Origin: Tritrichomonas musculus | Taxonomy: Eukaryota > Parabasalia > Tritrichomonadida > Tritrichomonadidae | DNA length: 64,000 bases | Direction of reading: 5' to 3' | NCBI GenBank assembly: GCA_039105265.1 | Contig: JAPFFF010000019.1 | Location: 1,892,501-1,956,500, forward strand | Shown: one piece after another, positions 39,997 to 49,001 of the stretch | Numbering within the stretch: position 1 is the first letter of the stretch | Layout: the number at the start of each line of letters is the position of its first letter | Notes under the pieces: generated by a model | Told to the model about the DNA's origin: nothing | Database searches by the model: none | What the model saw: only the letters and a program-made list of their open reading frames with translations | Translations under genes and position numbers: made by a program

Positions 39997-40203
39997 ATGT
40001 CAAACCAAGCCGAACAATTAAGCACCCTCATTAATAGAATCAACAAAAAGCTAAAAGGTTGGAGACCTGCATTAAAATACCTCTACGATAATGATGATGT
40101 TGTTGACGGAGTACTAAAAGAGATAAATCACTTTATTGAACAACTAAAGAAATTCAACGGTCCTATTGAATTAATTGCTGAACTTGAAGAACTCATTTAT
40201 TAG
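39997..40203 (+). CDS. Small helical protein, 68 aa (Pol-3)
   Basis: Entirely helical by composition (LSTLINRINKKLKGWRPALK; VLKEINHFIEQLKKF). Not found in Pol-A or Pol-B. The start context (TTTTTTATTTTTTTATCAGC) has the T-run seen at other starts. Overlaps the next gene tail to tail by 11 bp. Confidence 0.5.
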   Translation: MSNQAEQLSTLINRINKKLKGWRPALKYLYDNDDVVDGVLKEINHFIEQLKKFNGPIELIAELEELIY

Positions 40204-40420
40204 ACAATTCATTTAATTCATTCTCAAGCTGATGAACTTTATTTTTGAGGCTGTTGATGTCTTCAATAAGAGACTCACGAACGGCAAGACCATCAGAGCC
40301 CAACATTCCTGATTTGATATTGTTGAGACATTGTTTGTAATCATAACACTTTTCTTTCAATCCTCGTTTGATACGTTTTAATTCTGGTATTTCTTTCTTG
40401 TATTCTGTTAGTTCACTCAT
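40193..40420 (-). CDS. Short coiled-coil protein, 75 aa (Pol-3)
   Basis: Clear relative of the 77-aa proteins at 18159 and 47424: EYKKEIPELKRIK, LKEKCYDYK, and the GMLGSDGLAVRESLIEDINSL core is almost unchanged, much better kept than the capsid or coiled-coil proteins between these elements. Confidence 0.75.
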   Translation of the reverse strand: MSELTEYKKEIPELKRIKRGLKEKCYDYKQCLNNIKSGMLGSDGLAVRESLIEDINSLKNKVHQLENELNELSNK

Positions 40421-40434
40421 TTAATAACAATTAA

Positions 40435-40668
40435 ATGTCTGCTATTAATCAAATGAGAACCGTTCATGATGATAAACACAAAAACTATTTTGATAGATTA
40501 CAATTAACGATGCAAAAGAAGAGAACAAAAATAAACTCAGCACCGACAGTGAAATGTTATAAAGAAAAAGGTAATGTATTTCATGAACCTCCACCAAAAA
40601 CGACTAAATCATTAAATCATCATGATTCACTTAATCATTCGGTGGTTGTCAGGAGCAACAACATTTAA
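40435..40668 (+). CDS. Small conserved Polinton protein, 77 aa (Pol-3)
   Basis: Weak but position-supported relative of the 84-aa protein at 17870: shared central PTVK/PTVP, YKEKGNVFHEPP versus YEDKGCVVHDPI, and a HHDSLNHSVVVRSNNI versus HHSLNHQVIPNNSKI tail. Divergent from the 75-aa gene across 14 bp; overlaps the following convergent gene by 42 bp. Confidence 0.65.
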   Translation: MSAINQMRTVHDDKHKNYFDRLQLTMQKKRTKINSAPTVKCYKEKGNVFHEPPPKTTKSLNHHDSLNHSVVVRSNNI

Positions 40669-41103
40669 AAAGTATTCATTAATGACTTTTGATTGCTGAT
40701 CAACAACATTTGAAAGCTTATTGATATGTTCTTCAAGTATTTTATTTTTGTTGTTTAATTGATTGATTTGTTTAGTGAATTCATTTAATGATTCCTTCAT
40801 TAGTGATATATCAGCTTTGATGTTATCGTTTTCAAGTGTTTTAGTGATTGTGTTCCCAACTTTCTTCAAATAAATGTCGCCATCACATCGTTTGCCGTCT
40901 TTGCAATTACGTTTAGTGATTTTGTATTCATTGCCGTCATTAGTGATGATTTTATAAATCTTGTTCAAATAGTTTGTCGTTTGTGTTTTCATTTGCTCGA
41001 TATTCTTTTGATAGAACAAATTGAACTCTTCAACTGATTTAAACACTTTTGATTCATTAATGTTTTCGTTTATTACTTTAAGTTCATTAATGTTTTCATT
41101 CAT
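40627..41103 (-). CDS. Coiled-coil protein, 158 aa (Pol-3)
   Basis: Shares FKSVEEFNLFYQKN, TTNYLNKIYKIIT, YKITKRNCKDG and IYLKKVG with the 17412 protein, then a long coil (LMKESLNEFTKQINQLNNKNKILEEHINKL in part). An ELKVINENINESKV repeat at the start is unique to this copy. Confidence 0.7.
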   Translation of the reverse strand: MNENINELKVINENINESKVFKSVEEFNLFYQKNIEQMKTQTTNYLNKIYKIITNDGNEYKITKRNCKDGKRCDGDIYLKKVGNTITKTLENDNIKADISLMKESLNEFTKQINQLNNKNKILEEHINKLSNVVDQQSKVINEYFLNVVAPDNHRMIK

Positions 41104-41133
41104 TTGTATTCAATTTAAAACGTTTCATTATAT

Positions 41134-41388
41134 TTACCCAACTTTATCCAAAATTGATTTACCAACTTTACCAGCTTTATCAGCATAACTGAGTCCTCTA
41201 TCAACGAAATCAACTACCTGACCAACACCAGGAATGAGACCAGTAATCGGTTTAACTTTATCAATGATTTGTCTTCCAACGTTAACAACTTGAGGAAGCT
41301 TTTCAACGACTTTTTGTGCTGTGTCTCTGACTTTATTAGCTAGTTTTCTAAAACCGTTCTTTATCTTGTTGAATATACCTAAACCCAT
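41134..41388 (-). CDS. Amphipathic virion-type peptide, 84 aa (Pol-3)
   Basis: MGLGIFNKIKNGFRKLANKV parallels MGIGIFKKIKNAFKNVGSKL of Pol-A; GLIPGVGQVVDFVDRGLSYADKAGKVGKSILDKV matches the Pol-A end almost residue for residue. Divergent from the capsid gene across 54 bp. Confidence 0.75.
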   Translation of the reverse strand: MGLGIFNKIKNGFRKLANKVRDTAQKVVEKLPQVVNVGRQIIDKVKPITGLIPGVGQVVDFVDRGLSYADKAGKVGKSILDKVG

Positions 41389-41442
41389 ATTTTAAGAGTA
41401 AATAAAAGAGATAATATATTGATTCTTTTTATTAAATCATAA

Positions 41443-41742
41443 ATGTTATACAGAAACGATAGAGCTCATAATTATCAAATAGAGACAGGAAATGTATTGG
41501 GTGCGTTCAAGGAAATGCGCAACATTATTAACGTTAATGACGGAACACGTTCATTTTCATTTAGGACAGTTGATTGTCATGACCAACCTGCTCCATTTCA
41601 TCAAGGACAGTATTCACAAATCAGTTTAACACATCCTGACCACTTCATCAGTGATATTGATAAAGGTTTCTTAACATTTCACGTCAAATTGAATCTTCAA
41701 TTAAGCACAGACATTGCAAAGCTTAAAGCGATTGAAGACCCT
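41443..41742 (+). pseudogene. Major capsid protein, N-terminal part (Pol-3), gene split by Pol-B
   Basis: About 100 residues, very close to the Pol-A capsid start (RTVDCHDQPAPFHQGQYSQI and SDIDKGFLTFHVKLNLQL are shared almost exactly). Pol-B begins directly inside the gene; the rest should lie beyond the right edge. Much more similar to Pol-A than the Pol-1 capsid is. Confidence 0.85.
41737..41742. repeat. Presumed target-site duplication GACCCT (Pol-B, left)
   Basis: The six bases before the Pol-B tip AGTAGTGATAG. The right copy is outside the window. Confidence 0.7.
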
Positions 41743-41945
41743 AGTAGTGATAGTGTATCAATAATCGGGACCAGATAAATTCCCACTTAAAACGCCTTTA
41801 AATGGCCCATATTTGGGCCCCATAAATTCCAAAAATGGCCTATATTTGGGTCAATATTCAAAATCCACATACTGCATACCTCCCCAAAACGCTTATAAAA
41901 CGCCCATATTTGGGCCCATACAAATTCCAAAAATAGGCCGCATAT
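41743..41945. repeat. Pol-B left terminal repeat (partner outside window)
   Basis: Starts like the Pol-A TIR (AGTAGTGATAGTGTATCAAT) and keeps its words (CGCCCATATTTGGGCCCATA) but differs at many sites and by small indels, so it is clearly more diverged than the genes beside it. Confidence 0.8.
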
Positions 41946-42110
41946 GGCCCACTTATGGCCCACTTATGGACCACTTATGGAACAGACCGATGGCGACACA
42001 GACCGATGGCGACACAGACCGATGGAACAAGCTAATGGAACAAGCTGATGGAACGTTCCGATGGCGACACAGACCGATGGCGACACAGACCATGACAGAC
42101 AAAAATATTC
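41945..42110. repeat. Subterminal minisatellite, left end of Pol-B
   Basis: Repeats of CCACTTATGG and of ACAGACCGATGGCGAC / GATGGAACAAGCT, inverted versions of the words at 36880-36997 in Pol-A. Confidence 0.8.
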
Positions 42111-42183
42111 CATATTTGGTACCCAGATGAATTTGGGAAAACCTATTTTGATATTTGAATATTGATTTTTTTCCGCATTCCAA

Positions 42184-42663
42184 ATGGAAGCCACTCCAAG
42201 CTACTCCAATGTCTACGAATACATCAACACACTAGTAGCCCTATCGCCAAAGCCTGATGGATTTGCACAATGCAATTTCGCGATATTATGTGACAAGTTC
42301 CCATTCAACTTGAAGAACTCATTGTACCTCGCGAAGGTCCTATATGTATCGCTCCAGAATGATACTGAAACCATTAGATTCTACCCTAATAAGCTCAAGG
42401 AGATGGGCCTTGAATTTGTCAAATTGACATCCAATAGTAGACGCAAATTGAGTGTCAACATGCAGGAGTTCTTCGTAAATGGGAATACCGAAAAGCACGA
42501 AGACAAGGAATGTCCGTATTACAACTACTCGATTGAGAGAACCAATATAAATACCAAGGATCTCATTGTAAAACTTCGTGAAAAATACAATATTGTGGAA
42601 CCTGATGTATTCATCGGCAAGCATCAAGATTTGGTATTGGATGCTGACCCAGATTTTGCCTAA
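42184..42663 (+). CDS. Polinton 159-aa protein (Pol-B)
   Basis: Complete copy of the family described at 12835, with ATG start MEATPSYSNVYEYINTL. Upstream is ATATTTGAATATTGATTTTT, a T-run start context. Tail-to-tail 4-bp overlap with the ATPase gene. Function unknown; its conserved place as first gene in three elements suggests an early or essential role. Confidence 0.75.
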   Translation: MEATPSYSNVYEYINTLVALSPKPDGFAQCNFAILCDKFPFNLKNSLYLAKVLYVSLQNDTETIRFYPNKLKEMGLEFVKLTSNSRRKLSVNMQEFFVNGNTEKHEDKECPYYNYSIERTNINTKDLIVKLREKYNIVEPDVFIGKHQDLVLDADPDFA

Positions 42664-43586
42664 ACCTTTGAATACACCACTTGCATATCATGTTCAACCG
42701 TGTTCACCAATATGAAATCATGTCCAGATAATGTCCTATATTTTTGCCACAACTCTTCAAATTCGCAAGGAATGCTCACCTGCTGATATATGTAGTTGAG
42801 TTTCTGTCGTGAGAACCCATTGAATATGAAGAATGATGTGCAGTTATTTTTGTAATCGGTTGGAACACCCTTGAAGAACTGGATATTGATGTATACGATT
42901 GAGTTCTTATGGCGCAACTGGGTGATATAGTTTGTGAAGTATGCTGACTTCAACAGCTTGCTCTTAATGAAGTCCTCACACAGGATTATGGTGTTGAGTG
43001 GTACATTGGGTTTCCCGAGTTTGTTGATATGGAGGAACTCAAACATCTGCTGCAGCTTGGATTCGTCAATAGTAGCCTTCCCAACCGAGCTATATTTGTT
43101 ATACAACTCCTTCCATAGATCGAGCTCCTTCAAATACCGTTCAGCATTACTATCAGCGACGACCTCAATGGGCAAGTTGATGAGCTCGCGTTGAGATTCA
43201 AATGTGGAATCATTTATAATACCGTTCTTACTCACATACACGATCATATGGAAATTACCGTTATTGAGTCTACTCATTTGAATGATATCGCGAATTACTG
43301 TATGGCTCTTGCCTTTGCCTTGTGATGCTACTAGTATGTTCAAAGTATTGTACCACGCATAGATCCCATTAGCGATTGGCCTTATGGATGCATTCGTGAT
43401 TTTATCCCTATTCTTGGAATAGGCCTCACTCATAGCCTCGTCAACATCAAACCTCTTGGATACCGGTTGCTGCTTCTGGTACCTATCGAATGTATCAAAA
43501 TCAATTGGGTCTTCACTGGAACTGTCTGATAATTCAATAGATGTATAGTCGAAAAGGGTTGGTTGTAGGCGCTTGTAATATAACAT
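42660..43586 (-). CDS. DNA-packaging ATPase, 308 aa (Pol-B)
   Basis: Same Walker A (ASQGKGKSHT) and Walker B (NTIILCEDF) as 13311; ten residues shorter in the loop before Walker B (SSVGKATIDESK). Otherwise nearly identical. Confidence 0.88.
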   Translation of the reverse strand: MLYYKRLQPTLFDYTSIELSDSSSEDPIDFDTFDRYQKQQPVSKRFDVDEAMSEAYSKNRDKITNASIRPIANGIYAWYNTLNILVASQGKGKSHTVIRDIIQMSRLNNGNFHMIVYVSKNGIINDSTFESQRELINLPIEVVADSNAERYLKELDLWKELYNKYSSVGKATIDESKLQQMFEFLHINKLGKPNVPLNTIILCEDFIKSKLLKSAYFTNYITQLRHKNSIVYINIQFFKGVPTDYKNNCTSFFIFNGFSRQKLNYIYQQVSIPCEFEELWQKYRTLSGHDFILVNTVEHDMQVVYSKV

Positions 43587-43605
43587 TTAATCAAAAATAA
43601 AGCTT

Positions 43606-43755
43606 TTACGCATATAGTGTGCGCCTCAGCTCATCAGTCAGCTCAGGTGGTTCATCTTCAGCTGTAAGCGATACCAGTAATAGCAGTTCAACTACATTGG
43701 TCACCAATATCAACCCCAATAGTATATTCATAATGATTTCACTAGCGCTGGACAT
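43606..43755 (-). CDS. Single-pass membrane peptide, 49 aa (Pol-B)
   Basis: Copy of 14287-14436, second residue changed (MSSASEIIMN); the hydrophobic helix and the acidic tail are unchanged. Several base differences are silent. Confidence 0.7.
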   Translation of the reverse strand: MSSASEIIMNILLGLILVTNVVELLLLVSLTAEDEPPELTDELRRTLYA

Positions 43756-43765
43756 TTATGCAAAT

Positions 43766-44386
43766 TTAAATACAAATTTTGAGTGATATCGAGTGCCTTA
43801 TGAGCTCGGTCCATACATGGTTATATCCATATTTCAACTCATTGGATACTCCGTTTTTGGACACCAATATCTTATCGATTTTCATGTACTTCGAGTTTGA
43901 AACACAACCAGTGCACCCACTATCCTCATTGATGACCAACTCAACCTTATCAGCCTTAGTGAGTATCTTAATGAGCTCCATCAGCGTGTTGCTATGACAC
44001 ACTAGGTAGTTGTTCATCCTCAGTGGATTGGTCTCATAGATATTCAGCAATATCTCGAGGAATTTATTTTTGGTACCCAAGTCGTCAGTGTCGGGGTCTA
44101 ATGAACGATCGATGGGTGGACTGTTTATTGGAGCAACTGATGGATATGGACCAGTTGTCGAGGCTGTAGTAAAATTTGCATCTTGTGTGCCAGTTTGAGT
44201 ATATACCCCTTCGGGGTTTAGACCTTTAGTGTATCCCATTTGGGGTTGCATCTGTGGGACTTGAGGATATGATACCGGTTGAACTGGTGGAGGTCTATTC
44301 GCAGCGATCTTAATATTCACATTCTACTCCTGCTTAACACTTGCATCATTCTCACTTGATAGAATTCTAGCCTTATGGAGAGACAT
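43766..44386 (-). pseudogene. Pro/Gln-rich protein gene (Pol-B), broken
   Basis: Aligns with 14447-15067 from end to end; the globular C-terminal part is intact in sequence. About one break near the N-terminal end. Confidence 0.7.
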
Positions 44387-44428
44387 TTCCAAAGTGCAAA
44401 AATATTTTTACCACTAATACCATATTTC

Positions 44429-46381
44429 TTATGCCATTTCTGGATCAACTTGTGAGCCAGCTGGTGATTCATCATCGATATATTCAAGGCCATCGAGTGA
44501 GAGCTTGAAGTAGGTGTCTCTGCATAAACAGAGTTGTACAGGTGGTGGTCTAACAATGGCTCCACTTGGTTCGATAATCTTGTAATATGTATCATTATCA
44601 CCAGTGAATATTGGTTGACCATTGACTTGAATTTGGATATTGCCTTTGCCACCATCTAAGCCATCATAACAGTATCCAGCAGATGCACGTTCAGTTTGGA
44701 CATTGAATACAAATGATGTGGCATCACTCAATGTATTGCGATATCGGACACCATTTTCATCGTTCTTGGGCATGGTGAAGCTATCTTCGAATTCCTTTGA
44801 ACATTGGAGTGTGATACCATCGAGGTCTCCAGCTGTTAATTGGCTTTCGAAGAATCTGGCGCCAATGGTACTGACATTCTCATCTGGGAAGTTCTTACCA
44901 CCAATATTCAAAAAGCAGTTTTGGTAAACCGGATTCTCAAATACAGTCAAATCATTGTGGTGCTTGGGGAACAACAATGACATGCTTGTGACATTGATTA
45001 ATGGGATATTCAATGTAGACTTGATTCCGTTAGCGGCAGCTGCAATTGGGAATGCATGGTAATCAACCTTTTGAGATGGGATTACTAGACCCTCACGTAA
45101 TATGGATTCAATGCTTGCACGAGTGGCTTCACAAACACCATAGCCTTGCATGTTCGACTTACAGAGAGTGATAGTCATTCGGTTAACAGTGAGTGTTGCT
45201 GGTTGTGATGAGTAATGAGCACTCATCAATTTATTAGCTTCGGTTTTAGATACGAAATTGACGTAAACGTGACCTGCATGTGATGGTTGAGGTAATTTAC
45301 CATGTTCTTTGGTATAATGAGCTTGGCAAATTGCTTTATTATCATCAGTCTTTTCAATTCCAAGTTCAGTAAACTCTTCATCTGTAAATGCAAAGATTAA
45401 TGAACAATTTTCAATCAGATCATCGAAATCACCTCCAGATGCAGATACGTATTGTTCTCTAACTTCATACTTCAATTGATATTTAGTTGGTGTTGGTTCG
45501 GGAGATGGTGGATTTGGATTATCACCAGGTCCTGGGATGATAGCCTCATTACCGATTTGAGTGAATTGGTGTTTGAGATGTCCATGAGCTTTGATTTGTT
45601 TGAGTTTATCGAGTTCCTCTGGGGATACAGTATCATTATCTTCTAGGAATGCCTTAGCTTCAGCAACCGTGTATGGGTCAATGGCAGCCCAAACAAGACC
45701 AGCTGGACTGACTTGGAATCTAATGGATAAATCACCAATGATTCCATTAGGGAATAAGTCGAATGCCTGTAATGCAAGCAAGTCATCAAATGGTACATTC
45801 AAGTCGAATTCAGTTGTGGTCTTACCACCATCCTTGAAGCTATTGAGATTAACGTATGAACCAGCATGAGTTTGACTGTAATTGCTGATGTTCTCCCATA
45901 AGCTGTGAACGAATCGGCGGCGCATCTTCTCAGTCTCTGGTTTCAAAACCGAGTATAGGAAGCCCTCGCGAATGCATTCATTTTGCTGATATCCGACATT
46001 GACATTGTTATGGAGAATCTCGAGCCTGTCAAACAATTGGTTCGAGGACTTGAATCCAACAAACAGTTTATAGAAGTTATTTGGATCATTGATCTCTTGC
46101 AATTTGGCCAAATCGGTGTTCAATTGCAAATCGAGTTTGATGTGGAATGTGAGGAAGCCTTTGTCGATATCGCTAATGAAGTGGTCGGGATGTGTTAATG
46201 AAATCTGTGAGTACTGGCCTTGGTGAAATGGGGCTGGCTGGTCATGGCAATCGACAGTTCTAAATGAGAAGCTTCTGGTACCATCATTCACATTGATGAT
46301 ATTTCTCATCTTCTGGAATGTGTCATTGACATTCCCAACCTCGTATTTCAAATTGTGAGCTCTTTCGTTCCTGTATCTCAT
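44429..46381 (-). CDS. Major capsid protein, 650 aa (Pol-B)
   Basis: Almost residue-identical to 15110-17062 (one clear difference is FNVQTERAS for FDVQTERAS). Most base changes are silent, a sign of purifying selection or of very recent common origin. Confidence 0.82.
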   Translation of the reverse strand: MRYRNERAHNLKYEVGNVNDTFQKMRNIINVNDGTRSFSFRTVDCHDQPAPFHQGQYSQISLTHPDHFISDIDKGFLTFHIKLDLQLNTDLAKLQEINDPNNFYKLFVGFKSSNQLFDRLEILHNNVNVGYQQNECIREGFLYSVLKPETEKMRRRFVHSLWENISNYSQTHAGSYVNLNSFKDGGKTTTEFDLNVPFDDLLALQAFDLFPNGIIGDLSIRFQVSPAGLVWAAIDPYTVAEAKAFLEDNDTVSPEELDKLKQIKAHGHLKHQFTQIGNEAIIPGPGDNPNPPSPEPTPTKYQLKYEVREQYVSASGGDFDDLIENCSLIFAFTDEEFTELGIEKTDDNKAICQAHYTKEHGKLPQPSHAGHVYVNFVSKTEANKLMSAHYSSQPATLTVNRMTITLCKSNMQGYGVCEATRASIESILREGLVIPSQKVDYHAFPIAAAANGIKSTLNIPLINVTSMSLLFPKHHNDLTVFENPVYQNCFLNIGGKNFPDENVSTIGARFFESQLTAGDLDGITLQCSKEFEDSFTMPKNDENGVRYRNTLSDATSFVFNVQTERASAGYCYDGLDGGKGNIQIQVNGQPIFTGDNDTYYKIIEPSGAIVRPPPVQLCLCRDTYFKLSLDGLEYIDDESPAGSQVDPEMA

Positions 46382-46428
46382 TTTGTATCTTGGAAAAAAG
46401 CTTGAAATCACATTTTTGTATATACCAA

Positions 46429-46680
46429 ATGGGTATTGGCATCTTCAAGAAGATTAAGAACGCTTTCAAGAACGTCGGTAGTAAGCTCAAGAATGCAGCT
46501 CAAACTGTCATCCGCAACATCCCAAGGGCAGTTGATATTGGAAAGGGGATCATCAATAAGATCAAGCCAATCGCCGACTTCATACCAGGTGTTGGACCAG
46601 TTGTAGACACCATCAGCACTGGACTCAATTACGTAAGCAAAGCTAATGATATAGGCAAATCCATACTGGACAAGGTTTAA
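46429..46680 (+). CDS. Amphipathic virion-type peptide, 83 aa (Pol-B)
   Basis: Identical in protein sequence to the peptide at 17110. The 47-bp divergent promoter to the capsid gene is also kept. Confidence 0.72.
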   Translation: MGIGIFKKIKNAFKNVGSKLKNAAQTVIRNIPRAVDIGKGIINKIKPIADFIPGVGPVVDTISTGLNYVSKANDIGKSILDKV

Positions 46681-46730
46681 TCATCATAGAATATCCACAT
46701 ACATATGAATATATTTTTGTCCGTTTTGAA

Positions 46731-47165
46731 ATGAATTGTGATATTAGGGTTATTAATGATAACAAGATGGAGCAACGCACATTCAACTCAGTAGAGGAGT
46801 TCGACCTGTTCTACCAGAAGTACAAGGATATGTTCAATGAGAAGACCACCAATTACCTCAATAAAACCTACAAAATAATCACCCCCGAATGCGAGTACAG
46901 GATTACCAAACGCACTGGCAAGGATGGCTCCAATAATGTGTTTCTCAAGAAGATCACCAAGCAAGCCGATAATGACAACCTGGTGGAGATCCAATTTGCA
47001 AGCATTCGAGCTGACATCAATGCATTGCAGTCAACTGTAGATGAATACACCAAACGGATTACCACTCTGGAGAACACCATTGGCGTGATCACCACAAAAA
47101 AAAATCAGCTCACCAGTACTGTGAATGAGTGTACTGATGCAGTGAACAGTCTCCTAAGGCATTAG
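46731..47165 (+). CDS. Coiled-coil protein, 144 aa (Pol-B)
   Basis: As 17412 but nine residues shorter at the start (MNCDIRVIND). The remaining differences are few. Confidence 0.7.
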   Translation: MNCDIRVINDNKMEQRTFNSVEEFDLFYQKYKDMFNEKTTNYLNKTYKIITPECEYRITKRTGKDGSNNVFLKKITKQADNDNLVEIQFASIRADINALQSTVDEYTKRITTLENTIGVITTKKNQLTSTVNECTDAVNSLLRH

Positions 47166-47389
47166 ATCTTGGAATTATTTGGGATTACCTGGTGATTGAG
47201 TGAGTGGTGTAGAGTTGATGATGTTGACTTGATGATTGGGTCATGCACAACACACCCCTTATCTTCAAATTTTGGGACTGTGGGTTTGGTACAACTCATA
47301 GTTCGCCTATTTCGCATGTGACGTTCCAGGTGATTGAAATACGTAAGTCCATTTGAATCTCTTAATACACGGCGTTCCTCATATGACAT
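47162..47389 (-). CDS. Small conserved Polinton protein, 75 aa (Pol-B)
   Basis: As 17870 but lacking a 27-bp in-frame segment near the start; ends identically (LNHQVIPNNSKI). Confidence 0.65.
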   Translation of the reverse strand: MSYEERRVLRDSNGLTYFNHLERHMRNRRTMSCTKPTVPKFEDKGCVVHDPIIKSTSSTLHHSLNHQVIPNNSKI

Positions 47390-47423
47390 TTAATCTTGAA
47401 AAAACACTTTTTTTCATATCTAA

Positions 47424-47657
47424 ATGACTGAATTGGGTGAATACAAGAAGGAGATTCCAGAGCTTAAGCGCATCAAGCATGATCTCAAGGAGAAGTGCTA
47501 TATGTATAAGGGCCACCTCAATAACATCAAAGGGGGTATGCTGGGTAGTAATGGACTAGCCGTTCGTGAATCACTGATTGAGGATATCAATAGTCTGAAG
47601 GAGAAGGTCGCCAAACTCGAGAATGAGCTCGCTGAATTATCAAGCGATAACCACTAA
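47424..47657 (+). CDS. Short coiled-coil protein, 77 aa (Pol-B)
   Basis: Differs from 18159 only in the last residue (DNH for DNR), just before the exchanged hairpin module. Confidence 0.7.
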   Translation: MTELGEYKKEIPELKRIKHDLKEKCYMYKGHLNNIKGGMLGSNGLAVRESLIEDINSLKEKVAKLENELAELSSDNH

Positions 47658-47660
47658 ATA

Positions 47661-47742
47661 TTGGGTCGACGGGAAATCCCGTACACCCAGATTTCATGGA
47701 GATAACCACTAATTCACTGGAACAGCAATTTTGCTGTCCCGA
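47661..47742. repeat. Hairpin module before the integrase gene (Pol-B)
   Basis: Same linker as in Pol-A (ATTTCATGGAGATAACCACT) but with different hairpins at each side: GGGTCGACGGGAAATCCCG on the left and GGAACAGCAATTTTGCTGTCC on the right. Confidence 0.75.
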
Positions 47743-47768
47743 TTGAGACCACTATTTTTGCACATTAA

Positions 47769-48998
47769 ATGACTGACAACAGGAAATCGTTCAAGATATT
47801 CGACAATGAGTACAATTCGCTGCTCAAGTACCCATTCAAATCCAAGATATCGAAATTGGACCCATCGCAGTTCATCATCAACCAAGAAACTCATCATGAG
47901 CCATTCGTGAAGGACTTCAAATTGAAATCATGCAATCCCTATTCAAAACCGGATTTCTCATTGGAACCCGGATGCTGGGAAGTCGATTTGATGTTTGTGA
48001 AGTACACCACAAGGGCTGATGATGAAATCCAGTCCGTGGTAGTCCATGAAACCATTTACCTCATCATGGTGAATGTCAACACGCGGTATCTAATTGTGGA
48101 ACCACTTAAGAACAGACTAGCTGATACCATCAAGACTGCATACACCAAAATCATTCTTGAGAAATATGATGACTTCAAATTCAATACCATCAAATGCGAT
48201 GGTGAGAATAACATACTCAAAGTGCTTGATATACTTGGCCGCTACAATCCATCCAGAAATAAATACAGAGGTACCAAAAATGTGTTGATTGACCGCAATG
48301 CAGTGATTGTCGATAAATCCAAACACAACAACGCTCACAAAATCGTTGATGCAACCATCAGGACACTCCGTAATGCATTCGGTTTAGATAATCGTAGGAT
48401 TGGAGACTCATACCTGATGCAACAGATGGTCCACTTCTATAACAACACACCACATCGGTCTCTACGAATGCCCAATCCCAATTACCGAGATGATGGAATC
48501 CAATATGACCCGTATCTAGCAAGGGAACCTAAGTGGATATACTACACACCCAATCAAATGCAGCACAACCCAGATTTGGAATGGAGATACATCAGGGATT
48601 GCCAACGGCGGCTACGTCGAGTCAAAAATAGTATGCAAATGGATGGTCTGCTGAGCTATCGCAAGGGGAATATCATATTGGTCCATTACGATACATCCAA
48701 AACTGAGAAGAAGCATGAGAAGCAGAGGCGTGTGTTCAATGAGATTGCCGAATTCATTAGATACCATAATGGGAACGTCGAATGTAAACTGCTGAAGCCA
48801 TATTATAGATTCCAGTTGAATGATAATGATCAAGCAGGAACTGCGTTCTATGTTCCATATACCAAAACCAAAACTGGTCGAACGCCTAAGTCTGATGATG
48901 AGCGAGCTACCGTAACTGTCCCCATTATGTATACCCGATTCGTGGCACCCAATTATGCATCACTAGGTGATGACTATAAGCAGTACTTTGCTATCTAA
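47769..48998 (+). CDS. Retroviral-type integrase, 409 aa (Pol-B)
   Basis: Same acidic residues and layout as 18506. It differs by about twenty residues and one extra codon (TTRADDEIQSVVV for TTRANGTESVVV). Looks whole. Confidence 0.86.
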   Translation: MTDNRKSFKIFDNEYNSLLKYPFKSKISKLDPSQFIINQETHHEPFVKDFKLKSCNPYSKPDFSLEPGCWEVDLMFVKYTTRADDEIQSVVVHETIYLIMVNVNTRYLIVEPLKNRLADTIKTAYTKIILEKYDDFKFNTIKCDGENNILKVLDILGRYNPSRNKYRGTKNVLIDRNAVIVDKSKHNNAHKIVDATIRTLRNAFGLDNRRIGDSYLMQQMVHFYNNTPHRSLRMPNPNYRDDGIQYDPYLAREPKWIYYTPNQMQHNPDLEWRYIRDCQRRLRRVKNSMQMDGLLSYRKGNIILVHYDTSKTEKKHEKQRRVFNEIAEFIRYHNGNVECKLLKPYYRFQLNDNDQAGTAFYVPYTKTKTGRTPKSDDERATVTVPIMYTRFVAPNYASLGDDYKQYFAI

Positions 48999-49001
48999 TA
49001 A

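Noticed and set aside
41945-42110. CRISPR-like array
   Set aside because: Repeats are short, degenerate and without regular spacers, in a eukaryotic mobile element.
41813-42194. Overlapping frames in the Pol-B left end
   Set aside because: Translations of a minisatellite (repeated CSIGLCRH or TDGDTDRW), open in several frames because of the repeat.
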